Below, one piece after another: positions 1 through 12,365 of a stretch of DNA of 64,000 nucleotides. The DNA is from Lucifuga dentata. Taxonomy: Eukaryota > Chordata > Actinopteri > Ophidiiformes > Bythitidae. A program made the position numbers and the translations under genes. The notes under the pieces were generated by a model. That model saw nothing but the letters and a program-made list of their open reading frames with translations, did not search any database and was not told where the DNA came from. The DNA is taken from the NCBI GenBank assembly GCA_014773175.1, contig VXCM01002500.1, positions 62,001 to 126,000 on the forward strand, given 5' to 3'. Positions within the stretch are counted from its first letter, which is position 1. Each line of letters opens with the position of its first letter.

Positions 1-3
1 AAT

Positions 4-5
<2 letters not shown>

Positions 6-51
<46 letters not shown>
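6..51. repeat. (CA)n microsatellite
   Basis: Uninterrupted CA dinucleotide array of about 23 units at the window edge. Confidence 0.98.
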
Positions 52-52
<1 letters not shown>

Positions 53-221
53 TCACCACTGCCACCATCACCACTGCTGCTACTGGTCTTATTTTAAAAA
101 AGAGGCTGCCTTGTTGTCAGGCAGATGTTGGAGAAACGGGCGAGGGAGGGAGGAAACAAGGGAGAGAAAGGAAAATGTAAGAGAAGCAAAGGACAGAGAG
201 ATGGGGATCAAGGAGATGGGT

Positions 222-222
222 N

Positions 223-263
<41 letters not shown>
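222..263. repeat. (GA)n microsatellite with N at its start
   Basis: About 20 GA units directly after an N at 222. The array length is unreliable because of the N. Confidence 0.95.
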
Positions 264-266
<3 letters not shown>

Positions 267-2201
267 TCTTTGGGGATGAAGTGAGTGTGGCTGGCATTGG
301 GGAAAAAAATGAGACAAAGAAAAAAGACAAAGCTAAGTGAAAGCACTTTCATGTTCTCTCGTTCTTGCACCAGGTGTGGACCAGTGTGTTTCTCTTAACA
401 GTGGTTAATCGTGCATTAGAGAGAGCTAACCCGCCGAAAGTGCTTAGCTGGCCAAACAAATAAAGGGCATGTTAATCATATTTCAGTCCCCATGGTAACT
501 GTCCCTCTGGGCCGTGTACATCACCATGGTTGCAGGTAAGTAAGGCACTGTATGATTTCATGCACAGTAAGGTGCTGCAGTATAACTACATGTGAGACAG
601 AAAGATAAAGAGTAGAGAGGGAGAGAGGAAGATGGAAAGATGGGTACTCCAAAGAATTCATTAGAAAAAACAGCACAAAGGAATGTTTTCTAAGTAGGAA
701 TTTCTCTGAGCCTCAAGGAAATAGCCTGAAGGATTTTTCCTGACTGTACCTGCACTGGTCTACAGAATTCCAGAGGTTTTTATTTTGAATGGCATACATG
801 ATAGAGACTAAAAATGGCTGGCCTTTTTATGTGAGTTATTTTTAGCAAACCCAGTTCCTAACAAATCAGGCGAGAATATGAACTTCCCAAATCAAAAAGT
901 TTCACTAGCATACACCAGGCAGTGTGGACTTTTCAGCCTAAATGTCTAGAAGGAAGAACACTGAAAATAATCAGATTTGGCCCACACTGCCAGTTATTGC
1001 ATTTGGCCAATAAATATTTCATGTGTTTTTCTGAGGTTTTGCTTGCTGATCTGACGTTCACTAGAGTCTGGGAATCTCGAGTTCTGGTTTGGAATGCTAT
1101 CATTTAAATTCCAGGCAACTTTTTCATTTATTAGTCTGAATCAAGCCTTGTATGGAATTATTGCAGCAGCTCCACTGTGGTCTGCTAACCACATTTACTT
1201 GTTTCTAACTTTTCTTCAACTTTAGTAACTTCCTCAAAACTACCCTATGAAATTTAATCACCACTTTCTGCCGTGGTCCTGTTGTCTTTGTCTCTCCTCT
1301 GACACCCTCCTCTGATGATCACAACAGGTCTACAAATTGATTTCCTATCTCCCCTCCATCTCTTTTTCCTGTCATTGACCTGTTTCTTCACTCTACATGT
1401 TGTCCACTCATTCATCAGGCCTGAAGACTTCCTCAGCCTCACCCACATTAATTACCCGGCTATCCAGCGTTATGTTTTAAATGTAACCTTCCTAACATTC
1501 TTCCCCACCTCCTGGTTGCCTCCAATGATTTTCCCATTATTACGATGCAAGCATTTCCCGGGTGGGGCTGCATAATGGATGAGATTGACTTACTGTCCAA
1601 TTAATGATTATCTGGACACAGCTAGAGGAGCAACACTATGGATCAGTTTTCAAATGACTGATTTCTTTCATCAAAGAATTAAAGATTTTTCTGAAAATTA
1701 CACGGTGATACAGTATAACTTGGGTTTGTGCCAAACACCACTGTCTTCTGCCTGTCAATGGGATGCATTAATGTTGTAGAGAGATACTCTCATTAACATC
1801 TCTTCCTCTTTGCTTAAGTCTGGTTAGTGACTGTATTATGGTAATGAGATGTAGTTACTATAACAGAAACTGTGTACCAGATACATAATTAAAGTCTACA
1901 AACTTCAACTGTTTGTAGGTTTCACAACCCATGCCTTTAATATTCAAATAGGCACAGCCCACATTTCAAAGCCCAAGCTGTTTGCAGAGCTGGGATAAAA
2001 ATTCTCATCAGGCGTCAGATGTTTACTAGAGTTTTGTTAACCTATCGTTTAATCTGTAACTGCTATAAAATAAGAGTGACAAAATAATTAGCAAATCCTC
2101 TCATCTACGTGTGCTGCATGTGTGGCTTTGTGTGTGCTTATGCTATCATATTTCTTTTTATTTGTATTTGCCTGCGTTAATGTTCTGTGTGTGTTTCTCA
2201 C

Positions 2202-2423
2202 CTCCAGTCTGTCTGTCCTCATGAGTTTCTGTGCCGCGGCAGCAGCAGCAGCAGCTGGTACGGGGACGTTGGGGTTGCTGGTGACCAGTACAGGGGCGCT
2301 GGGCAAGATGTCAGCAGGCATCAGGCCAGGTGAAACAGGGCCAAGGTACGGGTTAAATGCAGCGGCCGCCGCTGCAGCAGCATTCGTGTTGGTGGCAAGG
2401 CTGGGTGTGACTGAAAACATGGG
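2202..2423 (-). CDS. mbnl1: mbnl1 third coding exon, alanine-rich linker (residues 116-189)
   Basis: This 222-base exon (74 codons, phase 0 at both ends) encodes the linker between the two zinc-finger pairs of MBNL1. The translation starts PMFSVTPSLATN, includes FNPYLGPVSPGLMPADILP, and ends QKLMRTDRLE, the run that leads into finger 3 in this family. The FNPYLGP and QKLMRTDRLEV signatures identify MBNL1 and not MBNL2 or MBNL3. Two eight-residue alanine tracts are present. The first uses mixed GCN codons; the second is five GCT codons followed by GCC, GCG and GCA. The acceptor is TATGCCCACAG|CCC at 2424/2423 and the donor GAG|GTGAGA at 2202/2201. The next exon, expected to start with Val-Cys-Arg-Glu, is not visible in 1-2201. 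Confidence 0.95.
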
Positions 2424-3697
2424 CTGTGGGCATACGGAAAATGGAATGGTTAGGAAAAATTCATCAACGTGTACAAGGTAGGCAAAATTATCTCACATCA
2501 CAAAAGATGTTGAATATTTAATCATATCTACCAACAAGGAAGATAGCATCCTTCCTTTCCTCCACTCATATTACGCCCAGAGATATACATGGCAGTAGAT
2601 GGTGAAATAGGATATGACGTGATTATCAACAGAAAAGAGAAGGTAGGAATGGTGGTTGGGGATTTGAAGTGCAAGAAGATGGCAAAAATAGACAATTAAT
2701 GGGTTTATGTCAGAGGAAAGAGTGTGTATCTTCTTTGATGGCTGCTTGTCTTTCATTTGCACAACACACAGTAGGGGTCTGTAGGATCCGTATGTACAGC
2801 CTCACCATAGAATCCCACTTCTTACAGCACAGCTCACAACATACACCAGAATGAGGATGAGGGAAGTCAAGTTGTGTTTTAAAAGAGTTAAGGTCTTCAC
2901 TGCAAGCTCAGTCAGATGCATTCTGTGAGAATGAGGCTAGGAAGTGTGCTAGCTGACGTAGCACACAGCAAGTTTTCCTTGCACGTTCCTGACCTCAGCC
3001 CCAGTCTGAGGATTGTCTCTTGAGTCGGTGCCAACACAACACAATGAGTAATAGAGCAGCAGCAGCCTGACCGGACAGCTACATTCCTCTAAAACCTCCT
3101 TGCTTTCTGGTGATGACTCAGAAAACTAGGAATAATGGCATGGACACAGTTTTAATTCCTCCGTTTAGTCCTCTGGAATGTCTGAGAAATGGTGTCATCT
3201 TATCACAAAGTGCTTTGGAAAAGTAGGCGTGTCAGAGTTCCCAGCTTTTAGTTGGAGATAACACAGCTCAAGGATGAGATGAAATATGTATGATGTCATT
3301 GAGAAGACTCACAGTCATTAGTTTGTGACAATAAAATATTACAGCTATGATGTCATCCTGCAACGACATTGTGAACCAGTTCATGGCCAATACTGGAATG
3401 TCTGTTTTCTATGCAAATTGTTGTTATAAATCATAAATTCCAATGCTTGTCTGTTAAACTGATTACATTTACAACATAGAAACAGTCTGCACAGTGCATA
3501 AGTGTGTTTCATTACAGCAGTGACATTTTCAGATTTTTTTTTTTTTGTTACAGAGCCACTATTTCTACACACAGATTCCAAATTAGAAAGAGACATCATA
3601 TATACAAATAAATATCAATCACATTTAGGAACACATTTGAAACTCTTTACCTCAACCTTATTATATGTGACTTTGTAAAGATACTGTAACATCTGAT

Positions 3698-3832
<135 letters not shown>

Positions 3833-4937
3833 CTTTTGTAACGTGGGCTGTCTGCTGACGTTGCTTCTTTAATAAAAAGCATCATAAGCACCATCACTCT
3901 CCGTCAGCTGTAATGCACCCTAATTATATCACCCTCTGGACAGTTCCATGCGTGAAATGAAAGTGCTCTCCCATGCATGGGGAGGGAGGATACGCAGCAG
4001 ATATAATGTGGTAGAGATGGTAAGGATGGAGGCAGAAAATTAAAGACAAAAGCGAGGGATGGAGGAAGACATTAGAAAGGAATGGTTCTTGGAACTTCCC
4101 TTTTGTTCCCTTTGCACAGCCCGTGGGTCTCTGTGTGCTTGACTTTCTTTGTACCGCAGGGCTAAATCTTCCCTTCTCTCTGCTGTCGTCCTATCTCCTT
4201 CACTTTACCTGCCTGTCTTCCCTCTGTCTATTTATCTTTTCCTCCCTTGCTCTGTCCTCCCTTTCTTCTTCTACTCTGTCCTTCTCTGTCAGCTTGTCTT
4301 CCTCCTTCTCCTCCTCTCCATTCCTTACTGTCTCTCTCGCCATGACATAAACAGAAATGGAAGGCTTTGCAGTCTCAGGGAGATCTATTGCTTCTTTAAA
4401 CCCTTTCATGGTTTCCTCTCTTCCTCTCAATGGGCCTCTCGACTCAGTCCCTCTTTCCCAGATAAGGACGATAAGCAGTTGGCTATGAGTGCATGCGTGT
4501 GTGCGTGTGTGTGTGTCCAAGCATGCAGCATCTGAAGCTTTTTTGAATAGTCATAGACAATTTCACTTCACTGCTCATGCTTAAATATAGAAGAAGAGAG
4601 ACGAAGACAGAAACATGAAAGAAGGCTGAGCAACTTTAAAGCCTGACTGACAGCTCTCATTGACTCTGCATGGTGTCATACTGGGCAGTGAACTGGACCA
4701 GCACCTTGAAGATCATTGAAGATCAAGAGCATGTGGCTTTGATGGCTTAGAATTTTTTGGCTGCATGTCAGTGAGTTTATGATGATGATGATAATGTAGG
4801 GAAATACTCCTACAGAGATGACAGAGATTTTATACATGTTTAGGATGTGTTTAGGAAATCATACACACATATATATCACTGGGTAATAGTGAGTAAGAAG
4901 AATATGCAAATGATCTGCTAATTACGCACCAGAATTC

Positions 4938-5504
4938 TTAAAGGACCATAGCGGCCATTTTTTCATGTTTGAGCCTAATATATTCATTTTTCATACATGT
5001 TACGTTACTGACAGCCATTTCCCAAAGGATAAAACCATATTTCAGCTTTCCTGATATTTTGCAAAATCTCTTAATCTTTCAAACTCAAATATTCAAGCAA
5101 TACACCCACCTTAAAAATCTCCTGCTAATTGTTACACAGTCTTATGAAGCCACAGTTGTTTAAATTTTTTGATAAACACAGGTCTTCTTTTGGGACTATA
5201 TTCTCCAGTGGAGACATACATTCACTCTGCGCTTTTTATTGTGCTTAAACACTAAAATTACGTAACTTAAAAAAAAAAAAAAAAAAAAANAACAAGTTGA
5301 TTTTAATAGCGTACCAGAATGAACTGAAACCAATGGCGGTCTGGAAGGTAGGGAAATTTTTTTTTAAAATGTCACTCGCTCTCCCTCTATCCCTCCATTT
5401 TGTTCTAGCAGTATGCTTTGGGAAATGACTGTCAGTAGCATTATGTGTCTGAAAATTGAATATATTAGGCTCAAACATGCAAAATGGCAAGTATGGTCCT
5501 TTAA
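4938..5504 (+). mobile_element. Palindromic MITE-like element, copy 1 (full length)
   Basis: The left end reads TTAAAGGACCATAGCGGCC and the right end is its near reverse complement, finishing GTATGGTCCTTTAA. The inverted similarity continues inward about 95-100 bases, through ATGTTTGAGCC, TACATGTTACGTTACTGACA and CATTTCCCAAAG. No coding frame is present, so it looks like a non-autonomous DNA transposon about 567 bases long. Every fuller copy here begins TTAAAGG and ends CCTTTAA. The outer TTAA could therefore be a target duplication or part of the terminal repeat. An N sits in its internal A-run at 5290. I do not assign a superfamily. Confidence 0.85.
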
Positions 5505-5667
5505 AAGTAAGAAACAATTAACAAGTAAATTAGTGAAAATAAACAGAAAAATTCCAAATTTTTAAAAACAGATAATACTGAATACTAATCATCCATAAGT
5601 GTTATTTGTGTATGTGAAGTGCAAATGTGTATGTGTGTGTCCATATAACGCATATGTGCGCTCGTAC

Positions 5668-5838
5668 CACTGGCTGTAGCTGTGTGCCAGGCATCATGGA
5701 GTTGGCAAGCTGCATCTGCTGGGCCAGCATGGCCATGTTCTTCTGCTGGATCAGGTTGTTCCTTCCATTGATCTCCAGCTGGGTCTTTAGGTGTGGAGGA
5801 GGATGCAGGTACTTACAGTTCTCCCTGGAACAGCGGCC
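5668..5838 (-). CDS. mbnl1: mbnl1 second coding exon (residues 59-115)
   Basis: This 171-base exon (57 codons, phase 0 at both ends) continues the muscleblind protein with [19 protein letters not shown]. It completes CCCH finger 2 with Cys61, Cys66 and His70, giving C53-X7-C61-X4-C66-X3-H70 when joined to the start exon. The following [14 protein letters not shown] and [14 protein letters not shown] stretches are hallmark MBNL linker sequence, and LANSMMPG resembles MBNL1 most. The acceptor has an excellent pyrimidine tract (CTTCTCTTCTCTAG) ending at 5839. The donor is CCAGTG|GTACGA at 5668/5667. A second GT two codons' worth of sequence away is not available, but a GT three bases earlier (after CCA) could give a one-codon variant. 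No internal stop or frameshift is present. Confidence 0.95.
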
Positions 5839-8800
5839 CTAGAGAAGAGAAGGAGGGAAATACAAAGGGCCAGGATGGGTAGAAATGCAGCAGGTGGAGG
5901 TGGAAGGAAAAACAGGGATGGATGAGGAGGAGAGAGAGAGAAGGAGGTGAATTAGAATAGCATCCCGCTTAACTGTTACCTAATGCAAAGAAGTAATGAG
6001 CCTTGACTCAAGTTGCTGCCCTCCCATTTAGCAGGCACTGACCTAACATCCCTGACATCTGGGGCTGCCACTGGATTTTTTTTTTTTTTTTANTTTTTTT
6101 TTTTTTTTATCGTAAAGAAGGCCAATATCAGTTCTGCTTTCGTTTTTCCCCTCGTCACCTACGCTGTTGCACACTTACCTTCTCTTTTCTTTCATGAACC
6201 CAAAGAGAGACAAATTAGCTTCAACACGAGAGATAAAGAGGATTAACAGTCTATCAGCTTCTGCTAACAGATTATAATACAGAGAGAGAGAGAGAGAGAG
6301 AGAGGAATGCTATTGTGCCCACTTTTTTGTGTTCAAAATTGTATTAATTTTCTCCTCATGAGGAATGAAGCACTTTAGCCAAGGTGACCATCAATGTACA
6401 TAATCCATATTCTTATTAAAGCATATCCATATTCTTATCTGTGTGTCATTGTGTTTTTATATAGATCATTAAGAAATTAAAATGGGACATACTAAGCATT
6501 TATTTTCCCTTGATACAACATTTACTGGCCAATGTTAGTTTTTTCAGGTAAACATACACATATTATGACACACCATCTAATATTCTGCTTGTATGTATGG
6601 ACAGTGCAGTGTGTGTGTCTGGGTGCTGGGTGCTGTGGATGATTATATTCTTCCAGCAGTCGGCAGCCTAAGGAGAGAAGGAGGGAATGTAATTTAGCCC
6701 TTCATAATGCCTGCTCCACTGAACACTCTCCAGTATAGGTGTAATATCTGAGATATCTCCTCCTCCTATTTATTCATCCTCCCTCCTTCATTTCTTCCTC
6801 CTGCCTCTATCCCCTGACATACTGAGCCCCATGCTGATATTTGCTCTCCTGATCATGAATACAGAGCAGTGCAGGCGCAGAGGCGCTGCTGTGATCTCTG
6901 TGTTCCGTGTTCCCAGATGTGTGCAGAATGTGCACGTGAGAGGGAAACAGAAATACTTTCCCATCTCTTCAGTTGCTGCTTTTCCTTTCCTTCTTCCTCA
7001 ATTTTCCCCATCAAAACACCACCTCTACTCATCTCTGTCCTTCTTTTTGCCCATTTCTCCTTTACATAAACCTATTTCCTGGGATGGGGAGACCGTCCTA
7101 ACCTTGCAGCTCTAGAGTAGCACCTCCCATGGGGAATTAAAGGTTGGCTGTCATGCCGCTGCTTATCTTAGTGAGATTACCTGCTGCCCACAGCGGCCTG
7201 ATATGACACCTGACTTCACAGCCTAAAACATGCCGTCTCTTACTTTCATTCTCTCCTCCTCTCCCTCTCGCTCTCCCTCTATCCCTCCCACCTTTTTTCT
7301 TTCTCTTCCTTTCCTCCTTTGCTATCTCTCCATCTCTCTTTTACCTTTTCTTTATGTACTTTTTCTGCCTAGATACAGCAAGAAAGACACTTTGCATTGG
7401 GGAGCAGCAGAAGATCAAGAATTCTTCGAGCATTTTCATTGGCTGAGAGCAGAGAGTGATTGTATTCCCAACCCAGTGATTGGTCGAGAGCAGACATTAA
7501 CAGCATTCCCAGTCTGGCTTCTCCCTGTGTGATTGTGACTATTCATCAGGGCTAATTGGTTAATGACTTCTGATTTTCAGGGCACATTCCCTCTAGGTGA
7601 CTACACCCTAACATGTCAGCTCCAATCATGTGTGTAGAGGTGTGTGTGTGTGTGCGCATACTTTCAACTGTCCTCAATGCAGAACTTACTGATTAAAAAA
7701 AAAAATCCTTTAACTTCTCCTTATAGGTTAACATTCTCTACACTCCTCTGCAGTGTTGAACTTTAGCTTCATTTTAAAAAATTATGTTTGAAAAGTAGTG
7801 TTTCTGACATTTTCAAATATGCCAAGCTATGATGTGGATAATGGCAAGCTTCAAAAGATCTCTGTTCATTTCAGTGGTTATGCACTGTATGTAATGCTGT
7901 AATAATGCTCAACAAAAAAATGTGCTCAAATTTTTGAACGAATAATGCTTTGTATATATGCCATGAATTGATTAAACACCCCTAAAATCAATTTTTGAAA
8001 AAAAAACCCACTACCATCATTTATCAAAAAGTAAATCAAAGTAAAGATTAATACACGAATTATACATCATTTCAGAACTTTCGGAAACAAAATAATTTGT
8101 AGCTGCACCTATTGTTTTCCCCGCATACAGAATTAGGATGTTGAATATAAGCATTTTCTTGTTTTAAATTTAGTTTGAACAAAGTCAGAGGAAAGTCAGC
8201 AGAATTCAAAGAACGAAGGAAGCACAACATGATGACTGATCAATATTCTGTGTTGAGGAAGATTTTCAAAGGATAGTTTTGGTCCTCTCATGTCCTGAAG
8301 GCAGAGATATTCCATAATCACTTCATCACTTATGCAACTTAACTTGGATAACTGCCTGACAGAAAAAGCTTGGGATTTGTCTATCAGCATCATCAGCATC
8401 ATCAGCATCGTGTTCTTTTGGTCCTTCTGAGGTAGATATCACCATAAAGACACTATCAAGATTTAAGTATTTGTAGGATGAAGGTGATATTATAATACTT
8501 GCTGTAATGGGAATTTCTTTCGCCCACTTTATCAGCTGTATTCAGAAAGATAAAGCACCTCAGCATGTCTCTACACCTTTGTTTTACACCAGTGGCCTAA
8601 TTATCTGCTGCATTTATGTCCTCTTGTTGGAGTCTAAACAATTCAATCCATCATGAACCTGAAGATTCCACCTATCAATGTGTCCTCTGTTCTGTTCTTT
8701 CATCCATCTTCCCTCTTTTCTCTGGTATTTTCTGGCTATTCAAACAGTGTCAGTACAGGTTAATGGTGAGTTCGTCTGAGCCAAAGCAGTACTCCCCGTG

Positions 8801-9232
8801 ATCAGAGTGTGTGACTACCAGATTCTACTCTGTTCAGCCTTCACCTGTCTGTCTGTCTTCCTCTGAGACACTAATATGCTAAAAGATTAGCTGCCTCTGT
8901 CTCTCATACACTCTCCCAATTGCTCTTTTTTTCATCTGTCTCCATCCCATGTGTCTCCTCCTTCCATCCTGCCTTTCAGAGGACCAGACCGTTGTCTCAG
9001 AAAGCCCTAGTCCCACATAAATTATATTTGCTCTCCATTCCAAGGTACAAAACATCAGAAATGCTGTTGCTGATGGCATCATTTTGGCCTCTACGTAGTC
9101 TGGTCTCATCTCCAAATATCAATTCTGATGCCCAAACAAAGCTGCTTTTGCAAAGTTTTGGCTGTGAAAAAACACACCTTTTTTTTTTGTTTCTAACTGG
9201 CAAGGAGTTAAAATAGAAACCAACCTTAAATA

Positions 9233-9276
9233 AGTGTGTGTGTGCATGTGTGAGTGTGTGTGTGTGTGTGTGTGTA

Positions 9277-9333
<57 letters not shown>

Positions 9334-9339
9334 GTGTGC
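9233..9339. repeat. (GT)n microsatellite
   Basis: Long, slightly interrupted GT array with GTAT, GCAT and GAGT interruptions. Confidence 0.97.
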
Positions 9340-9437
9340 TCAGGAATTAGATATAGTCCACTTATAAAATCACCTTGGCCTCATTAAACCAGATATCTTT
9401 CAGACATATTTCAGCTCCTGGACATGCACATACGTGT

Positions 9438-9500
9438 TATATATATATATATATATCTATCTATCTATCTATGCATATATATGTATATATATGTACACAT
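9438..9500. repeat. (TA)n/(TCTA)n block
   Basis: TA dinucleotides, then TCTA tetranucleotides, then mixed ATGTATAT repeats. It borders the long perfect inverted repeat that follows. Confidence 0.9.
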
Positions 9501-9506
9501 ATATAA

Positions 9507-9570
9507 ACAGGCAGGGAATAGATTTTGGTTTATATATGTATATATAAACCAAAATCTATTCCCTGCCTGT
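9507..9570. repeat. Perfect 31-bp inverted repeat with 2-base loop
   Basis: The arms 9507-9537 and 9540-9570 are exact reverse complements (31 of 31), separated only by GT at 9538-9539. The unique core of the arm begins ACAGGCAGGGAATAGATTTT and runs into TATATAT at the centre. The outer flanks do not pair. It may be a fold-back duplication that arose at the neighbouring TA repeat. Confidence 0.95.
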
Positions 9571-9838
9571 ACATATATATATATCTAAAGACACATGCAC
9601 ACACCACACATACACATGTCCTAACCTTGAGTTACTTCAATTACCACTGCGGCATTTTTGCTGCAGTTTCAGATATCACAAGTGTGGCTTGGTATGACCT
9701 CAGCAGCAACTCTGTTTTAATCAGCAGCTCAGAACAATATGACAGCAACGTCACAGATAGTGTCAAGTCATGAAGACGACCACAAGAACATCACCTCAAG
9801 ACAGAGGGAACAGGACTTTCTGAGGAATGGATGAAAAA

Positions 9839-9868
9839 CTCTTTACTAAACTTCTGTTTAGTAAAGAG
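9839..9868. repeat. Perfect 13-bp hairpin
   Basis: Arms 9839-9851 (CTCTTTACTAAAC) and 9856-9868 are exact complements around a TTCT loop. No T-run or gene context suggests a terminator, which would not be expected in this genome. Confidence 0.9.
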
Positions 9869-10472
9869 CTTATTATATTCCTTCATGTTATGGAAAATAC
9901 AAAGATATCATACACAGGCAGAGGTTTCCTGTTCCTTCTGGAAATATGGCAGAAGTAAAACTTAACCTGCTTCAGTATGTAAAATCAATATAAAAATAAT
10001 CCTTTCTGCACTTTGTAGGGATAATAAAATGCACTGCCAATGAATTACACAGATATTTGAGTCATTCCTTCCTTTCTTTCAATTCTTTCCTTTATTTCAT
10101 TCTCCATCCTTTTCATACCAAAACTACAATAGTATCAGCTTCACAAGAAACCATTAAAACAGCTAGTGTACAATTTTGACATTTATTGCAATCATTGTCA
10201 CTTCATTTACAGCAACTCCAGAGGTATTTTCTGTTACTGCTGCTTCATCAATAATTTTACTCTGTCCAAGTGATCATTCCGCTCTGCGTTTATGCTACTC
10301 ATCCTTCTTTCATCTATTTAATTGAAATTGCTAAAATTTGAGATTTGGTGTAAAGTACAATAAAAAAATAAAATGTTTAATAAGCACAATTATCATTCCT
10401 ATCACCAGTGAAACACACATTTAGAACTACAACTGTGACATTTTTCATCCAAGTTTGTAATGCTACTGGCTT

Positions 10473-10503
10473 TGTGTGCGTGTGTGTGTGCGTGTGCGTG
10501 TGC
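10473..10503. repeat. (GT)n microsatellite
   Basis: Short GT array with GCGT interruptions. Confidence 0.85.
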
Positions 10504-11271
10504 TATAGGATTTTACGATCAAAAGCCTGTGCTGTCACTCTTATTTGTTGCCTGTGGTACTTTGGCAGCTCTCTGAAGGATGGATCTTTGGAATCCCGTG
10601 GAATAAAACCCACAGCAAAATTCTTCTCACAGACAAGTGACAGAGACAAAAAACAAGAACAGAGGAAGAGGAAGATAGACAGAGTGGGATGACACAAAAA
10701 AGGGAGAGACAGATGTGGAATGCGTTTTTCTTATAAGTGTTAATCAAAGATGTGTGTGTCTTTGCTGGCAAATATCCACATTGACTAGTTAAATGGCGCG
10801 TTGCTTTCACCAGGCCCTTCTGCGTGTTCACTCCCCTAATCATCCCTTTATTCGAAGAAGATCTTTTAATCTACACATCCAAATGACTCATTTTCATTTC
10901 ACTACACGTAATCCAGCAGCCTGTGATCATTCCCGTGTTCTTTCTTCACTGGGCTTGAACTCCCCTGTGAACACCGTGATCAGTATGACAACTGTAGAGC
11001 TGAAGCGTGGACAGCCACCGTCCCCCGAAAGACAACCATCAGTCAAGAAAATGCCATCTGGATGAGGGCCGTGGAGAGAATATACAAGCATACTGTACAC
11101 ATGCCCAAACACACACACACACAAACACAGACACAGGATGCGTGCTTTCTTGACCAAAGGTTCCTGTTGGCAAGCACACGGCTGACAAATTATGACATCA
11201 CACACAGCACAAAGAACACCCTGTCTGAGGACTGAGAGTGCTGCGAGACGTGCCAACAAAAAAACACACAT

Positions 11272-11296
11272 GCTCTCTCTCTCTTTCTCTCTCTCT

Positions 11297-11329
<33 letters not shown>

Positions 11330-11333
11330 TACA
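11272..11333. repeat. (CT)n(CA)n compound microsatellite
   Basis: CT dinucleotides pass directly into CA dinucleotides. The same CT-to-CA junction recurs at 21115-21172 and 41333-41397. Confidence 0.95.
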
Positions 11334-11414
11334 CACATTAATGCAACACACGCATTATGCAAAACGCTCCAGCTGAAAACCACTGCTCCATTGGAAGAAA
11401 AATTGATCAAAACA

Positions 11415-11447
11415 TGCTTCAAGTTTGCAGTCAGCAAACTTGAAGCA
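11415..11447. repeat. Perfect 14-bp hairpin
   Basis: Arms 11415-11428 (TGCTTCAAGTTTGC) and 11434-11447 are exact complements around the loop AGTCA. Confidence 0.9.
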
Positions 11448-12365
11448 ACTTTTGTCCTACATCTCCCCCTCCCCATTATTGTTGTGTGTTCCCTACTAAT
11501 AGTAGATGACTATATTTGTCTAATTTGTTCTTTCCCCTCATCTATCAAATCTGGAACACCCCTGCATTAGTATAATAGTCTAGATCAGTTAATGACCTTA
11601 AAATCTCATTTAACTGAGCAGAGAGATAAGCCGTGGAGACAAAGACACAGATAGATGTATGGACGTTCATGGACAGTGATAGACAGAGGTGACATAACAT
11701 TTTCAGTCAGCTTAAGTTAACCCACTGATGCGGTTTGCAACCAAACAGATATCAATGCAGTATTACTACAAAGTTAACAGAAGCATAAACAGACAAAAGA
11801 TTAAAAATATTACTAACATTTACTTCTTTCCTTTAAAGACCATGTAATATTCACATGTAATATGTGGCCAGATCATATAACCTCTAATAAATATGAATGC
11901 AACAGTTAAATGTTTTTGTTTTAAATATTCGTCATTTTAGCCATGTACGTGTATATAAAGCAGGAACACTGAGCTCGGCGGTGGCAGTCATGTCATTAGC
12001 CACAATGGCTAACGATTTTTGTCCGATCATTAGCTTCCTGTAGTAACGATTTTGTACCTGCATCTGGCCAAAACATGCAACACATAGCCAGACTAAGTAG
12101 TGCTTTGGGGCTTTTAATTGGTGTTTTGGCTAATTGAGCGCTGTAAGGCTAAAAGCTTTCTACCAGCTCAGCGTCATGTGTGACCTATAGCAGCTTCACT
12201 GTCTACAGCAGCATTTTCTATACAGTTTTATTTCAGCATACTTTAAACAGTTTGTGCAGTAACAAATTCTGATGACATTATTATTTGTATAGAGGTTTCT
12301 ATCTGGTCATTTCTTCATAATGCTTCTGTATTCAGTTACATCACTATTATATGTGTTTCTTCGAT

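Larger units (their letters stand above)
1..2201 (-). other. mbnl1 intron after the linker exon (incomplete)
   Basis: This is intron by position: it follows the donor at 2201 on the minus strand and runs out of the window. I looked for the next mbnl1 exon, which would encode CCCH fingers 3 and 4, and did not see it. The segment holds a (CA)n array at the very start and a (GA)n array with an N at 222. The rest is unique-looking AT-rich sequence. Open frames here are short and lack splice context. Confidence 0.75.

Noticed and set aside
2122..2481. 119-codon plus-strand frame with alanine runs
   Set aside because: It is the antisense of the mbnl1 linker exon; GCN/GCN symmetry makes alanine runs appear on both strands. 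It also runs through the splice acceptor.
5627..5842. 71-codon plus-strand frame
   Set aside because: Antisense shadow of the second mbnl1 coding exon.
9507..9570. microRNA precursor
   Set aside because: Pairing is perfect with a two-base loop, unlike animal pre-miRNAs, which have bulges and larger loops.
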